From Burkholderia sp. GAS332 (GTDB lineage: Bacteria; Pseudomonadota; Gammaproteobacteria; Burkholderiales; Burkholderiaceae): a DNA stretch of 64,000 nt. The stretch lies in assembly GCA_900142905.1 (NCBI GenBank), contig FSRV01000001.1:4836001-4900000 (forward strand), given 5' to 3'. Below the pieces are notes generated by a model. That model had not been told where the DNA came from. It did not search any database and saw only the letters and a program-made list of their open reading frames with translations. The position numbers were made by a program, and so were the translations under genes. The stretch's first letter is position 1. Every line of letters begins with the position of its first letter. Of this stretch, positions 47,837-57,734 are shown piece by piece.

Positions 47837-48880
47837 TCAGATCGCCTGATCCGTCGACGGCTTTTCCCACAGGTTAATGCCGCCCTCAGTCGCGTAGCGG
47901 TCGATCTCCGCCAGTTCTTCCTTCGAGAACGCGAAATTCTTCAACGCACCGACGTTCTCGCGCACCTGTTCCGCACGGCTCGCGCCGATCAACACCGACG
48001 TGACGCGCGGATCGCGCAGTGCCCAGGCGAGCGCCATCTGCGCGAGGCTTTGTCCACGACGCTGCGCGATGTCGTTGAGCTTGCGCACGTGTTCGATGTT
48101 TTGCGGGCTCAGATGCTCCTGCTTCAACGAACCGCCGCCCGGCTTGTTGACGCGCGCGTCTTCCGGCACGCCGTTCAGATATTTGCCGGTGAGCAAACCC
48201 TGTGCAAGCGGCGTGAACGCGATAGCGCCCGCACCGACCTTCTCGAGCGTGTCCAGCAGTTCGTGTTCGATCCAGCGGTTGAGCATGTTGTACGCCGGCT
48301 GATGGATCAGCAACGGCACCTTGTACTCGGCGAGCAGCCTGGCCATTTCGAGCGTCTTGGTTGCCGAGTATGAAGAAATACCGATGTACAGCGCCTTGCC
48401 CTGCTGCACGGCGCTCGCCAATGCACCCGCGGTTTCTTCGAGCGGCGTGTCGGCATCGAAACGATGCGAATAGAAAATATCGACGTAGTCGAGGCCCATG
48501 CGCTGCAGGCTCTGATCGAGACTAGCGAGTACGTATTTGCGCGAGCCGCCGCCCTGGCCGTACGGACCCGGCCACATGTCCCAACCCGCTTTCGACGAGA
48601 TCAGGAGTTCGTCGCGATACGGCTTGAAGTCGTCTTTGAAGAGCCGGCCGAAATTGGTTTCGGCGCTGCCGTACGGGGGGCCGTAGTTATTGGCGAGGTC
48701 GAAGTGCGTGATGCCCAGATCGAAGGCCGTGCGCAGGATATCGCGCTGCGTGGAGATCGGCGTGGTATCGCCGAAGTTGTGCCACAGGCCCAGTGACAGC
48801 GCCGGCAGTTTGAGACCCGACTTGCCGCAGACGCGGTATTGCATGTCCGAATAGCGTTCTGAAGCTGCTTCGTAAGCCAT
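47837..48880 (-). CDS. Aldo/keto reductase, YghZ (L-glyceraldehyde 3-phosphate reductase)-like
   Basis: 347 residues. AKR marks are HFDLANNYGPPYGSAE (catalytic Asp/Tyr), ISSKAGWDMWPGPYG (Lys) and YSHRFD (His). The long N-terminus YRVCGKSGLKLPALSLGLWHNFGD and the AGWDMWPGPYG stretch are typical of YghZ/Kv-beta-like AKR14 enzymes. It reduces toxic aldehydes such as L-glyceraldehyde 3-phosphate or methylglyoxal with NADPH. It is a single gene. Confidence 0.92.
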   Translation of the reverse strand: MAYEAASERYSDMQYRVCGKSGLKLPALSLGLWHNFGDTTPISTQRDILRTAFDLGITHFDLANNYGPPYGSAETNFGRLFKDDFKPYRDELLISSKAGWDMWPGPYGQGGGSRKYVLASLDQSLQRMGLDYVDIFYSHRFDADTPLEETAGALASAVQQGKALYIGISSYSATKTLEMARLLAEYKVPLLIHQPAYNMLNRWIEHELLDTLEKVGAGAIAFTPLAQGLLTGKYLNGVPEDARVNKPGGGSLKQEHLSPQNIEHVRKLNDIAQRRGQSLAQMALAWALRDPRVTSVLIGASRAEQVRENVGALKNFAFSKEELAEIDRYATEGGINLWEKPSTDQAI

Positions 48881-49100
48881 TGCTAGTGTCCTTGATGTTG
48901 AAGTCGCCCGGCGATCACGGGCGAGAGGAAATCACATGCTGCGGGAGGCGTGCAGGTTTTTATGTTTATGGTTGGGTGAGGCTAGACCGCTATGGTAGCC
49001 AATCGCCGTGCTGCCTGCAGACGCCCACTATGCGGGATAGACGACTGCTTGCGGCTCCCCTACACTTTGGCCGATCAAAGCTTATCGAAGAGGCGGATTC

Positions 49101-49307
49101 ATGACGAAGGCGATTTCACTCGCACTGATTGTCGGCGGTATCGTGTTGTTGTATTTCGGCGGACAGGCGTTCAACTCGGTCAGCAGCGAGGTATCACGCG
49201 TGTTCACCGGATCGCCGACCAACAAGGCGATCATGCTGATCGTGGGCGGCGTGATCGCCACCATCGCCGGCCTGACCGGGGTGGCGCTTTCCGGGCGCAA
49301 GCGGTAG
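49101..49307 (+). CDS. DUF3185 family small membrane protein
   Basis: 68 residues with two membrane helices (ISLALIVGGIVLLYFGGQAF and AIMLIVGGVIATIAGLTGVAL) joined by SVSSEVSRVFTGSPTNK, which is the DUF3185 pattern. The function is unknown. The ribosome site is modest (GAAGAGG). It lies alone between the aldo/keto reductase and the dioxygenase gene, converging on the latter. Confidence 0.82.
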   Translation: MTKAISLALIVGGIVLLYFGGQAFNSVSSEVSRVFTGSPTNKAIMLIVGGVIATIAGLTGVALSGRKR

Positions 49308-49368
49308 CGCGTCGAGTGCCTACGCGGCGCGAGACCAACGGATATCCGCGCCGCGCGAGACAACAAAG

Positions 49369-50130
49369 CTAAAAGGCGATTTCAGGCTTGGCCGCCGAGC
49401 GGGATCCCGGCAGGGGCACATTGCTCGCCCCGTGATAGGTAAACACCAAAGAGAATTTCACCTGATCGCTGAGGTTCTTGCCAGCCGAATGCAGCGTGTT
49501 GCAATGAAAGAACACCACGTCCCCGGCGTTGAGTTCGGGCGAAACCGCGGTGCGAATCAAGGCCTGATTCTCCTCCAGATCGGAGCGGAAAAATTTGGCC
49601 TCGTCGAACCGGTCGGACGTGAAGGCAGCACTGTGCGACCCCGGCACCAACCACAATGCGCCGTTATCAACCGTCTCCTGCCCGACCGCGAGCCACACCG
49701 ACACCAGGTCGTCACGCTCGAACGACCAATACCGCACGTCACGATGCCAGCCGGTCAAGCTGCCATAAGCAGGGTGCTTGGTCATCATGCAATTGTGATG
49801 CGCCCGCGATAAGCGCGGCTCCTCACCGAAGTACAACTCCATCCAACCGCGAATTTCTGGCGCGGTCGCCCATTGCGCAAAATGCGGATGGCGTCCGTAC
49901 GCATCCAGCAACCGGCGAACGGTATGGCCACCCGGCGCATGTTTGGATTCCGGCGCCCCCGGATACCGCAAATCCGCCTCGAACTCGATCGGCGCCGCCG
50001 CTTCCTGCAACTGACGCTCCGCAATCTGCTTCAGTTCGCCGCAACGCTCGGGCGACACCAAACCAGGCACAACGACAAATCCTTGCTCCCGCAACGTTTG
50101 AATCTGTTCTTTCTTCGAGTGAAGTGACAT
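49369..50130 (-). CDS. Phytanoyl-CoA dioxygenase (PhyH) family protein
   Basis: 253 residues. A double-stranded beta-helix Fe(II)/2-oxoglutarate oxygenase with His129 and Asp131 in TGWHRDVRYW and distal His214 in CNTLHSAGKN. VWLAVGQETVDNGALWLVPGSH is typical of PhyH and ectoine hydroxylase relatives. The substrate is unknown. No ectoine genes lie nearby. Confidence 0.88.
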   Translation of the reverse strand: MSLHSKKEQIQTLREQGFVVVPGLVSPERCGELKQIAERQLQEAAAPIEFEADLRYPGAPESKHAPGGHTVRRLLDAYGRHPHFAQWATAPEIRGWMELYFGEEPRLSRAHHNCMMTKHPAYGSLTGWHRDVRYWSFERDDLVSVWLAVGQETVDNGALWLVPGSHSAAFTSDRFDEAKFFRSDLEENQALIRTAVSPELNAGDVVFFHCNTLHSAGKNLSDQVKFSLVFTYHGASNVPLPGSRSAAKPEIAF

Positions 50131-50592
50131 GGTGTTCCGTTACTTTCGACTGGCTGATGCTCGATTGTAAAACGGGCGCGATCGGACTGTGCGCTGTTTC
50201 GCCTTTCGAGAAGCCCGGGCCTTACGCACTACTTTCACGCGAAACGGCGGCTTGCACGGCACGCTGCCAGGGCAAGCACGCACGAAAATCGACCGCAAAG
50301 GGCGCGACCCCACAAGCAGGCATATCGCGCTTACCCCGTAAAAACCCGTATTCGCAGGGTAAAAACGGACTTTCTGACGTCACGAATCGCGTGTAGCCTG
50401 CACACATGTTGATCGCTACTCCCGCACTTTCGCGGCGCGCAAGCGCCGCTGTGACTGGCCCCGCCGTCCTCCGTGCCCTTTTCCCTCGAATTCCGGGCTT
50501 TCGCGCCGTCCATCGCGACACCGTCATTGGCACATTTGGTGCTCTTTCTGACGCATACGCCGTCGCGCGACACGTTGCCCACTTGTGAAGCC
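50131..50592. other. Intergenic region, no gene recognised
   Basis: About 460 bases between divergent genes. Overlapping frames on both strands look like GC-rich shadows. No repeat, RNA or strong hairpin was identified. Confidence 0.4.
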
Positions 50593-50961
50593 ATGCATAC
50601 TCTTCTGAGCACCCGTCTTACCCGCGCCGCATTGAAAGCGGCGCGTCCGGCGCGCCGTCATGTTGTGCGCGCGCTGCGTCACCATGCCACCCGCACTCGC
50701 GCATTAGGCGAGCAATGGCGCGAAGCCAAAGCGGTCGACGGCATTCGCACGTGGTTCCACACCTTCTTCTCCGCGCTGCGCCTGCAAGGCAGTTCGCGCC
50801 GCTTTTCGCTGCGTACGCTGCTGCGCAAACCCACGCCGCTGCGCCTCACCACTACGCGCAACGCCCCGGTCGCCACGCCGCAAAGCACGAGCCGCCGCCC
50901 GCGCCGGATGTCGACGAGCGGCAGCTCCGGCTGGTTTGCGTTCGCGTTTGCTAGCCGCTGA
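50593..50961 (+). CDS. Arg-rich hypothetical protein
   Basis: 122 residues from the ATG at 50593. The sequence is very rich in Arg, Thr, Ser and Ala (MHTLLSTRLTRAALKAARPA at the start; TSRRPRRMSTSGSSGWFAF near the end). There is no known domain. It ends just before a bidirectional terminator shared with metK, which supports transcription, but the composition could also be a GC-rich chance frame. Confidence is low. Confidence 0.35.
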   Translation: MHTLLSTRLTRAALKAARPARRHVVRALRHHATRTRALGEQWREAKAVDGIRTWFHTFFSALRLQGSSRRFSLRTLLRKPTPLRLTTTRNAPVATPQSTSRRPRRMSTSGSSGWFAFAFASR

Positions 50962-50990
50962 GTGAGTCGCAGCACAACGCAAAGACCATA

Positions 50991-51029
50991 AAAAAACCCC
51001 GCCCGGCTTGGCGCCCGGCGGGGTTTTTT
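50991..51029. terminator. Bidirectional terminator beside metK
   Basis: AAAAAACCCCGCC and GGCGGGGTTTTTT are complementary arms around a 13-base loop that itself is GC-rich. It serves metK (minus) and the Arg-rich frame (plus). Confidence 0.9.
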
Positions 51030-51050
51030 GCTGAAGCGGACTGCGCGCGC

Positions 51051-52241
51051 TTATTCTACGAGCGCGGCGACCGGTTCGGTGCCGGCTGCTTCGGCGAGCA
51101 CCAGCGCCTTGTCCGTGGCTTCCCACGTGAATTCCGGCTCTTCACGGCCGAAGTGACCGTAGGCCGCGCTCTTCTCGTAGATCGGGCGCAGCAGGTCGAG
51201 CATCTGGATGATGCCCTTCGGACGCAGGTCGAAATGCTCCCGCACCAGACGCGTGATCGTCGCGTCCGACACGCGGCCCGTGCCAAACGTGTTGACCATG
51301 ACCGACGTCGGCTCAGCCACGCCGATCGCGTACGACACCTGAATCAGGCAGCGCGACGCCAAACCCGCCGCCACGATGTTCTTCGCGACATAACGGCCGG
51401 CATACGCTGCCGAACGGTCGACCTTCGACGGATCCTTGCCCGAAAACGCGCCGCCGCCGTGCGGTGCTGCGCCGCCGTACGTATCGACGATGATCTTACG
51501 GCCCGTCAGACCGCAATCGCCTTGCGGGCCGCCAATCACGAACCGGCCGGTCGGGTTCACCAGGAACTTGATATCACCCTTAATCAGGTCAGCCGGCAGC
51601 GTCGGCTTGATGACTTCTTCGATCACGGCTTCGCGCAGCGTGGCCAGATCGATGTCCGGCGAATGCTGCGTGGACAGCACCACGGTATCGATCGCATGCG
51701 GCTTGCCGTCGACATAACGCACGGTGACCTGCGACTTCGCATCCGGACGCAGCCAGGGCAGACGGCCGTCGCGGCGCAGATTCGCCTGGCGCTCGACCAG
51801 ACGATGCGACAGGTGGATCGGCAGCGGCATCAATTCCGGGGTTTCTTCGCACGCGTAACCGAACATCAGGCCCTGGTCGCCGGCGCCTTGATCGAGGTTG
51901 TTGTCGTGCGCACGGTCCACGCCCTGGGCGATGTCCGGCGATTGCTTGTCGTACGCCACCAGCACCGCGCAACCGCGATAGTCGATACCGTATTCGGTGT
52001 TGTCGTAGCCGATGCGCTTGATCGTGTTGCGCGCGACCTGGATGTAATCCACGTTGGCGGTGGTGGTAATTTCACCGGCCAGCACGACGAGACCCGTGTT
52101 GCACAGCGTTTCGGCTGCGACACGCGAGTACTTGTCCTGGGTCAGGATGGCGTCGAGGATGGCGTCCGAGATTTGATCCGCGACTTTGTCGGGATGGCCT
52201 TCGGAAACGGATTCGGAAGTAAAGAAATAGTCGTTTGCCAC
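51051..52241 (-). CDS. metK: S-adenosylmethionine synthetase
   Basis: 396 residues from a GTG at 52241 with CAGGAG upstream; the family begins [19 protein letters not shown], matching this start rather than the longer frame. Signatures are GHPDKVADQ, the flexible loop [13 protein letters not shown] and [19 protein letters not shown]. It makes S-adenosylmethionine from ATP and methionine. The gene is divergent from lpxL, and the promoter appears to leave a leader of about 160 nucleotides. Confidence 0.97.
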   Translation of the reverse strand: MANDYFFTSESVSEGHPDKVADQISDAILDAILTQDKYSRVAAETLCNTGLVVLAGEITTTANVDYIQVARNTIKRIGYDNTEYGIDYRGCAVLVAYDKQSPDIAQGVDRAHDNNLDQGAGDQGLMFGYACEETPELMPLPIHLSHRLVERQANLRRDGRLPWLRPDAKSQVTVRYVDGKPHAIDTVVLSTQHSPDIDLATLREAVIEEVIKPTLPADLIKGDIKFLVNPTGRFVIGGPQGDCGLTGRKIIVDTYGGAAPHGGGAFSGKDPSKVDRSAAYAGRYVAKNIVAAGLASRCLIQVSYAIGVAEPTSVMVNTFGTGRVSDATITRLVREHFDLRPKGIIQMLDLLRPIYEKSAAYGHFGREEPEFTWEATDKALVLAEAAGTEPVAALVE

Positions 52242-52366
52242 GTTGAAGACTCCTGTTTTGTGGTTACGGTTGAGTTTCACGTAGCCAGCTTCGGGAGCCT
52301 TGAAGCGGCGACGCTTTAGCGGATTACCTTACCGGCAGGGGCCTATCCCGTGGATCGCACCCGCCA

Positions 52367-52434
52367 GCTTCGCCCCGCAAGTTGTCTATTAACTCGGCGA
52401 AGCCCTTATTATAGCGACTTCCTTTGATTGTCAC
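52367..52434 (-). promoter_or_regulatory. metK promoter and leader stem
   Basis: On the minus strand a perfect -10 TATAAT lies at 52413-52408, with GTGACA at 52434-52429 (15-base spacer). The start of the transcript contains GCTTCGCC and GGCGAAGC (52403-52396 and 52374-52367) as 8-bp complementary arms. The leader to the GTG is about 160 bases. Confidence 0.5.
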
Positions 52435-52518
52435 AGAGTGATCACCCGTGCTGTATTTCGACCCGTCTTCAGGTTTCTTGAGCAAAGCGTCGCTCGACGC
52501 CCAAAACGGAGGGGCGGC

Positions 52519-53403
52519 ATGCTGAGTCGTCTTGGCGCCCACCTGGCCATCGGACTGCTGAAATTTCTGGCGCTGTTGCCGTACGGTTTCGTTGCGCGAC
52601 TGGGCGACGGGCTAGGCTGGCTGCTCTATCAGATCCCCAGCAACCGTAAGCGCATCGTCCACATCAATCTGAGTTTGTGTTTCCCTGCGTGGAGCGCCGA
52701 GCACCGCGAGGAGATCGCGCAGAAACACTTCCGCCACGCGATCCGCAGTTATGTCGAGCGCAGCGTCCAGTGGTTCGGCTCTGCCGAGAAGCTGGAGAAG
52801 CTCGTGCAGGTGGACAGTGAGATCGACCTGAGCGATCCGGATATGCCCCCCACCCTGCTGCTTGGCGCGCATTTCGTCGGCATCGAAGCGGGCTCAGTAT
52901 TCATCAATTACGCGCTGCACCGCCAGTGCGGCGCGCTTTACCAGCCGATGTCCAACAAGGTGCTCGACGACGTGGCGATAGCCGCGCGTGGCCGCTTCGG
53001 CGCGGACATGGCAAGCCGCGCCGACAGCGCGCGCATCGTGCTGCGCTGGCTGCGAGACCGCAAGCCCGTCATGCTCGGCGCCGACATGGACTACGGCATG
53101 CGCAACTCGACGTTCGTGCCGTTCTTCGGCGTACCGACCTGCACGCTGACCGCCGTCGGGCGGCTCGCCGGGGTCGGCCATGCGCAAGTGGTGCCGTTCA
53201 TCGGCGAGGTGCTGCCGAACTACAAGGGCTACCGGCTGAAGGTCTTCAAACCGTGGGACAACTACCCCACTGGCGACGACGACGCCGACGCGCGGCGCAT
53301 GAACGCCTTCCTCGAAGAACAGATTCCGCACATCCCGGAGCAGTACTACTGGGTACACAAGCGCTTCAAGACCCGTCCGCCGGGCGAGCCGAGTGTGTAC
53401 TGA
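52519..53403 (+). CDS. lpxL: Lipid A biosynthesis lauroyl acyltransferase (LpxL/HtrB family)
   Basis: 294 residues from the ATG at 52519 behind GGAGGGG; an upstream GTG adds 27 doubtful residues. One N-terminal membrane anchor (LLKFLALLPYGFVARLGDGLG) is followed by the acyltransferase active-site pair His and Glu in GAHFVGIEAGS (the HX4E form) and VMLGADMDYG. It adds a secondary acyl chain to Kdo2-lipid IVA at the inner membrane. Together with dapF it begins the conserved block downstream. Confidence 0.92.
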   Translation: MLSRLGAHLAIGLLKFLALLPYGFVARLGDGLGWLLYQIPSNRKRIVHINLSLCFPAWSAEHREEIAQKHFRHAIRSYVERSVQWFGSAEKLEKLVQVDSEIDLSDPDMPPTLLLGAHFVGIEAGSVFINYALHRQCGALYQPMSNKVLDDVAIAARGRFGADMASRADSARIVLRWLRDRKPVMLGADMDYGMRNSTFVPFFGVPTCTLTAVGRLAGVGHAQVVPFIGEVLPNYKGYRLKVFKPWDNYPTGDDDADARRMNAFLEEQIPHIPEQYYWVHKRFKTRPPGEPSVY

Positions 53404-53485
53404 CCCGATCTTCTAAAAAAGTGCCTGAACACGGAAATAAAACCGCGTTCGGCCCACCTGCAGGCGTGTCACTTACAATAGCGTG

Positions 53486-54349
53486 ATGAAACTGAAATTC
53501 ACCAAAATGCACGGCGCGGGTAACGACTTCGTCGTGCTCGACGGCTACACCCAACCGGTCAACCTGACGCCGGCGCAGGTGCGCGCGCTCGCGGACCGGC
53601 ATTTCGGCGTCGGCGCCGACCAGTTGCTGCTGGTCGAGAAGCCCACCGTGGACGGCGTCGATTTCAGATATCGCATCTTCAATTGCGACGGCGGCGAGGT
53701 CGAGCACTGCGGCAACGGCGCGCGCTGCTTCGTCAAGTTCGTGCGCGACAACGGCCTGACCGACAAGCGCAGCGTGCGCGTGCAAGTGCAGAACGGCACG
53801 ATCCTGCTCACCATGCAGGAAAACGGCGAAGTGCTGGTCGACATGGGCGCGCCCGTGTTCGAACCGGAGCGCGTCCCGTTCGCCGCCAAAGGTCTCGAAG
53901 GCCGCCGCGAGGGTGCTGACACGCTCTGGCCGCTCGACGTGAACGGCGTGACGCGCTGGATTTCGGTGGTGTCGATGGGCAATCCGCACGCGGTGCAAGT
54001 GGTCGACAACGTCGAAGATTTTCCGGTGCTCGTCGAAGGTCCGGTGATCGAGCGGCATGCACGCTTCCCGCAGCGAGTGAATGCGGGCTTCATGCAAATC
54101 GTCGGCCGTAGCGAGATCAAACTGCGGGTCTATGAACGCGGCGCCGGCGAAACGCTGGCGTGCGGCACGGGCGCGTGCGCGGCAGTCGCTGCCGGCATTC
54201 GCCGCGGGCTGCTGGACGCGCCGGTGCTGGTGCACACGCATGGCGGCAAGCTGACCATCACGTGGGATAGCACGCAAGAAGGCGCGCCGCTGCTGATGGC
54301 CGGCCCCGCGGCAACTGTCTTCGAAGGCGAAATCGAACTGGCCGACTGA
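53486..54349 (+). CDS. dapF: Diaminopimelate epimerase
   Basis: 287 residues. The two catalytic cysteines are Cys75 in [10 protein letters not shown] and Cys226 in LACGTGACA, and [12 protein letters not shown] forms the family start. It converts LL- to meso-diaminopimelate for lysine and peptidoglycan. A GTG directly before the ATG is not needed. Order lpxL-dapF-DUF484-xerC is conserved in Burkholderiaceae. The gap to the next gene has a doubled 13-base unit (CGGCGCACTACCC) near 54358. Confidence 0.97.
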   Translation: MKLKFTKMHGAGNDFVVLDGYTQPVNLTPAQVRALADRHFGVGADQLLLVEKPTVDGVDFRYRIFNCDGGEVEHCGNGARCFVKFVRDNGLTDKRSVRVQVQNGTILLTMQENGEVLVDMGAPVFEPERVPFAAKGLEGRREGADTLWPLDVNGVTRWISVVSMGNPHAVQVVDNVEDFPVLVEGPVIERHARFPQRVNAGFMQIVGRSEIKLRVYERGAGETLACGTGACAAVAAGIRRGLLDAPVLVHTHGGKLTITWDSTQEGAPLLMAGPAATVFEGEIELAD

Positions 54350-54549
54350 CCCGCGCCGGCGCACTACCCGGCGCACTACCCGATTTACCGGCCGAGCGAT
54401 CAGCCGAGGCAGTACCCGACACGTGGCCTCGAATAGGCCGACGAAGGGGCCGATGAAGCGCCGGACCAAGCGGTGCTTTCACCGGCCGACCGAACTCAAG
54501 ACCGATGCGCCGCCCGAAGGCGTCGCCCTGTAGTCCTTTAGCCGAAACC

Positions 54550-55269
54550 ATGAACGATCGCGAAGTCGCCGAATATCTGCTCGCCAACCCCGAATTCTTC
54601 GCCGAACACGCGGAAATGCTCGCGACGATCCGGCTTGCGAACCCGCACGGCAAAGCCGCGGTGTCGCTGCAGGAGCGGCAGATGGAAATGCTGCGCGACA
54701 AGAACAAGCATCTCGAACGGCGTCTGGCTGAGCTGCTGCGCTACGGTCACGAGAACGACAGCATCGCCTCGAAATTCAATCGCTGGACTATCCGCGTGAT
54801 GGCCGAGCGCGATCCGTACGCGCTGCCGCGCACGATCTCCAACGGCTTGCGCGATATTTTCGACGTGCCGCAAGCCGCGCTGCGCGTGTGGGACGTCTCC
54901 GAGCCGTATGCACAGGCTGAATTCGCGCGCCATGTCGGCGAGGAAGTGCGAATCTTCGCGAATAGCCTCACCACGCCGTACTGTGGCGCGAACACCGGCT
55001 TCGAAGCGGCGCAGTGGCTAGCGCCGGCGGTGTCGGCGGTGAGCGACGATGGGGCCGCAGGCAGCACAAGCGACTCCGCGCACGCCACGGAATCGATTGC
55101 GTTGCTTGCGCTGCGCGACCCAGAAGGCAAGGAAGAAGCGCCCACCTTCGGCCTGTTGGTGATGGGTTCGGCCGACGCACGCCGGTTCCATGACGGCATG
55201 GCCACCGATTTCCTGACGCAGATCGGCGCATTGGCGAGCGCGGCGCTGAGCCGTTTGCTGCCGCGCTGA
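54550..55269 (+). CDS. DUF484 family protein
   Basis: 239 residues from the ATG at 54550. DUF484 proteins start NDREVAEYLLANPEFFAEH as here, followed by a helical segment (LQERQMEMLRDKNKHLERRL) and a GAF-like domain (IALLALRDPEGKEEAPTFG and MGSADARRFHDGMATDFLTQIG). The function is unknown. The gene is nearly always between dapF and xerC, which hints at a link to cell-wall or recombination control. Confidence 0.92.
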   Translation: MNDREVAEYLLANPEFFAEHAEMLATIRLANPHGKAAVSLQERQMEMLRDKNKHLERRLAELLRYGHENDSIASKFNRWTIRVMAERDPYALPRTISNGLRDIFDVPQAALRVWDVSEPYAQAEFARHVGEEVRIFANSLTTPYCGANTGFEAAQWLAPAVSAVSDDGAAGSTSDSAHATESIALLALRDPEGKEEAPTFGLLVMGSADARRFHDGMATDFLTQIGALASAALSRLLPR

Positions 55270-55285
55270 GCCACGAAAAACCATC

Positions 55286-56209
55286 GTGACCGAAGCCGAC
55301 CCGATCGCCGCCTATCTGTCGAATCTCGAACATGAGCGGCGACTGTCGGCGCACACGTTGCGCGGCTATACCCACGAACTCGAGGAACTCAAGCTGCTGG
55401 CCAAAGGCCGGCCGCTCGAAAGCCTCACCGCTGTCGATATTCGCGGCGCGGTGTCGCGAGCGCACGCCGGCGGCCTGACGGCGCGCTCAATCAGCCATCG
55501 GCTGTCGTCCTGGCGGGCGTTCTACCGCTGGTTCGCGGGCCGCGTCGATCTGCCGGCCAATCCGGTCGCCACCGTGCGGGCACCGAAGCAGCCCAAGGCA
55601 TTGCCAAAAGCCCTTTCCGTCGACGACGCCACGCGCCTGATGGAAAGCCCGCCCGCCGCGACGCCCGAAGGCCTGCGCGACCACGCGATGCTCGAACTGT
55701 TCTACTCGTCGGGCCTGCGTCTGTCCGAACTGGTCGGCCTCGACGCCCGTTTTGCCGATGCGGGCGGCTACCGCTCGGCAGGCTGGCTCAAGCTCGACTC
55801 CGCCGAAGTCGAAGTGCTCGGCAAAGGCAACCGGCGCCGCATCGTGCCGGTCGGCAGCAAAGCGCTCGACGCCCTGAACACGTGGCTCGCGGTACGCGAC
55901 CAGATGGTCAAGCACGACCCGCATCCGCTGTTCCTCTCGGCGCGCGGCAATCGGCTGTCGCCGAATGTCGTACGTGATCGCGTGAAGCGCGCGGCGCTGG
56001 TCGCCGGCATTCCCGCCAATGTGCATCCGCACGTGCTGCGGCATTCGTTCGCCACGCATGTGCTGCAGTCGAGCGGCGATCTGCGGGCCGTGCAGGAACT
56101 GCTCGGGCATGCCAGCATCACCGCCACGCAGGTCTACACTGCGCTCGATTTCCAGCATCTCGCGCACGTCTACGATCAGGCGCATCCGCGCGCCAAAAAA
56201 CGCGACTGA
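55286..56209 (+). CDS. xerC: Site-specific tyrosine recombinase XerC
   Basis: 307 residues with a GTG start, 16 bases after DUF484. The N-terminal SAM-like domain spans about 1-90. Catalytic residues are Arg145, Lys180, His249, Arg252, His275 and nucleophile Tyr284 (LRLSELVGLD, HVLRHSFATH, LLGHASITATQVYT). With XerD it resolves chromosome dimers at dif. No dif site was identified in the window. Confidence 0.96.
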   Translation: MTEADPIAAYLSNLEHERRLSAHTLRGYTHELEELKLLAKGRPLESLTAVDIRGAVSRAHAGGLTARSISHRLSSWRAFYRWFAGRVDLPANPVATVRAPKQPKALPKALSVDDATRLMESPPAATPEGLRDHAMLELFYSSGLRLSELVGLDARFADAGGYRSAGWLKLDSAEVEVLGKGNRRRIVPVGSKALDALNTWLAVRDQMVKHDPHPLFLSARGNRLSPNVVRDRVKRAALVAGIPANVHPHVLRHSFATHVLQSSGDLRAVQELLGHASITATQVYTALDFQHLAHVYDQAHPRAKKRD

Positions 56210-56307
56210 TTCCGCTATTTGCTTTTTGCGGCGTGCGGTCTCCCCCTTCGCTTCACCTGCCGCGTGACGCTTTGTCCACGCGGCCTACTGTTCCTGCTGA
56301 CACCCTG

Positions 56308-57510
56308 ATGAATACCGTTACGCTCAAACCGTCGAAAGAAAAATCGCTGCTGCGCCGCCACCCGTGGGTCTATGCCAACGTGATCGATCGCGTCGACGGC
56401 AATCCCGCTCCCGGCGCAACCGTGCTGGTGCGCGCGCACGACGGCCGTTTCCTCGCGCGTGCGGCCTACAGCCCGCATTCGCAGATTCGCGCGCGCGTCT
56501 GGAGCTTCGACGAAGCCGAGCCGATCGATCACGCGTTCTTCAAGCGCCGCGTGCAGCGCGCGCTCGCGCATCGTCAAACGATGGTGCACAACACCGGTGC
56601 CGTGCGGCTGATTTTCGGCGAAGCGGACGGGCTGCCGGGTCTGATCGTCGACCATTACGTCGCCGAGGACGAAGGCCAGCGCAGCCAGTTGGTGTGTCAG
56701 TTCATGGCGACGGGCGTCGAAGCATGGAAGGACGCGATCGTCGCGGCGCTGACCGACGCGACCGGCTGCCCGAACGTCTACGAGCGCTCGGACGTGTCGA
56801 TCCGCCAGAAGGAAGGGCTTGAGCAGATCACCGGCGTGCTGGCGGGCGACGCGCCGTCGGAAGCGCTGATCGCGAGCGAAAACGGCGTGCGTTATCACGT
56901 CGACGTGCGCAACGGCCACAAAACCGGCTTCTACGTCGACCAGCGCGACAACCGCCTGCTGGTGCAGGAGCTGGCGAAAGATCGCGACGTGCTGAACTGC
57001 TTCTGCTACACCGGTGGCTTTTCGCTGGCGGCTTTAAAGGGCGGAGCGAAGCGCGTGGTGTCGATCGATTCGTCGGGTGACGCGCTCGCGATCGCGCAAC
57101 AGAACGTGGCCGCCAACGGTTTCGACGCCGAGCGTGCCACCTGGCTCGACGCCGACGCGTTCAAAACCCTGCGCCGCCTCTACGACGAAGGCGAACGCTT
57201 CGACCTGGTCGTGCTCGATCCGCCGAAATTCGCGCCGTCGCGCGAACACGTGGACCGCGCCTCGCGCGCCTATAAGGACATCAACCTGACCGGCCTGAAG
57301 CTGCTGCGCCCGGGCGGCCTGCTGTTCACCTATTCATGCTCCGGCGCGATCGACTCGGAGTTGTTCCAGAAGATCGTGTCCGGTGCGGCGGCCGATGCGC
57401 GCGTCGATGCGCGGATACTCAAGCGTCTCGGCGCCGGGGTCGACCACCCGTTGCTCACCGCATTCCCGGAAGGCGAATACCTGAAAGGCCTGCTGTTGCA
57501 AATTGCCTGA
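56308..57510 (+). CDS. rlmI: 23S rRNA (cytosine-1962-C5)-methyltransferase, RlmI-like
   Basis: 400 residues from the ATG at 56308. The N-terminal PUA domain (LKPSKEKSLLRRHPWVYANVI) is followed by an EEHEE-like middle region and a Rossmann methyltransferase: VLNCFCYTGGFSLAAL (AdoMet), VVSIDSSGDAL, LVVLDPPKFAPS, and FTYSCSGAI with the catalytic Cys. It methylates 23S rRNA in the large subunit. It lies about 100 bases after xerC on the same strand. Confidence 0.93.
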   Translation: MNTVTLKPSKEKSLLRRHPWVYANVIDRVDGNPAPGATVLVRAHDGRFLARAAYSPHSQIRARVWSFDEAEPIDHAFFKRRVQRALAHRQTMVHNTGAVRLIFGEADGLPGLIVDHYVAEDEGQRSQLVCQFMATGVEAWKDAIVAALTDATGCPNVYERSDVSIRQKEGLEQITGVLAGDAPSEALIASENGVRYHVDVRNGHKTGFYVDQRDNRLLVQELAKDRDVLNCFCYTGGFSLAALKGGAKRVVSIDSSGDALAIAQQNVAANGFDAERATWLDADAFKTLRRLYDEGERFDLVVLDPPKFAPSREHVDRASRAYKDINLTGLKLLRPGGLLFTYSCSGAIDSELFQKIVSGAAADARVDARILKRLGAGVDHPLLTAFPEGEYLKGLLLQIA

Positions 57511-57582
57511 TCGCCCATAGTTTCAGGGTTATTTCCCGCGCTGGCGGAGGGGTTCGCCCTGCCGCCAGCGCCGGCTTGACAG

Positions 57583-57707
57583 ATATGTTTCAATATCCGG
57601 CTAGATCGGGCCGCGCGCCGTCAGGCTGCCGCGCCCGGCAAACCGGATTCGCAGACGCATCCGCTGCACATTCGCGCTGCATATTTCGCGCTGTAAATTC
57701 TATTACG
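57583..57707 (+). promoter_or_regulatory. Dyads upstream of the COG0523 GTPase
   Basis: GATAT/ATATC (57583-57598) and GTAA-N6-TTAC (about 57693-57708) are small AT-rich dyads in the promoter gap. The second is somewhat Zur-like but short; the assignment is tentative. Confidence 0.25.
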
Positions 57708-57734
57708 CACAGACTCACGTACAAGGCGACCAAC

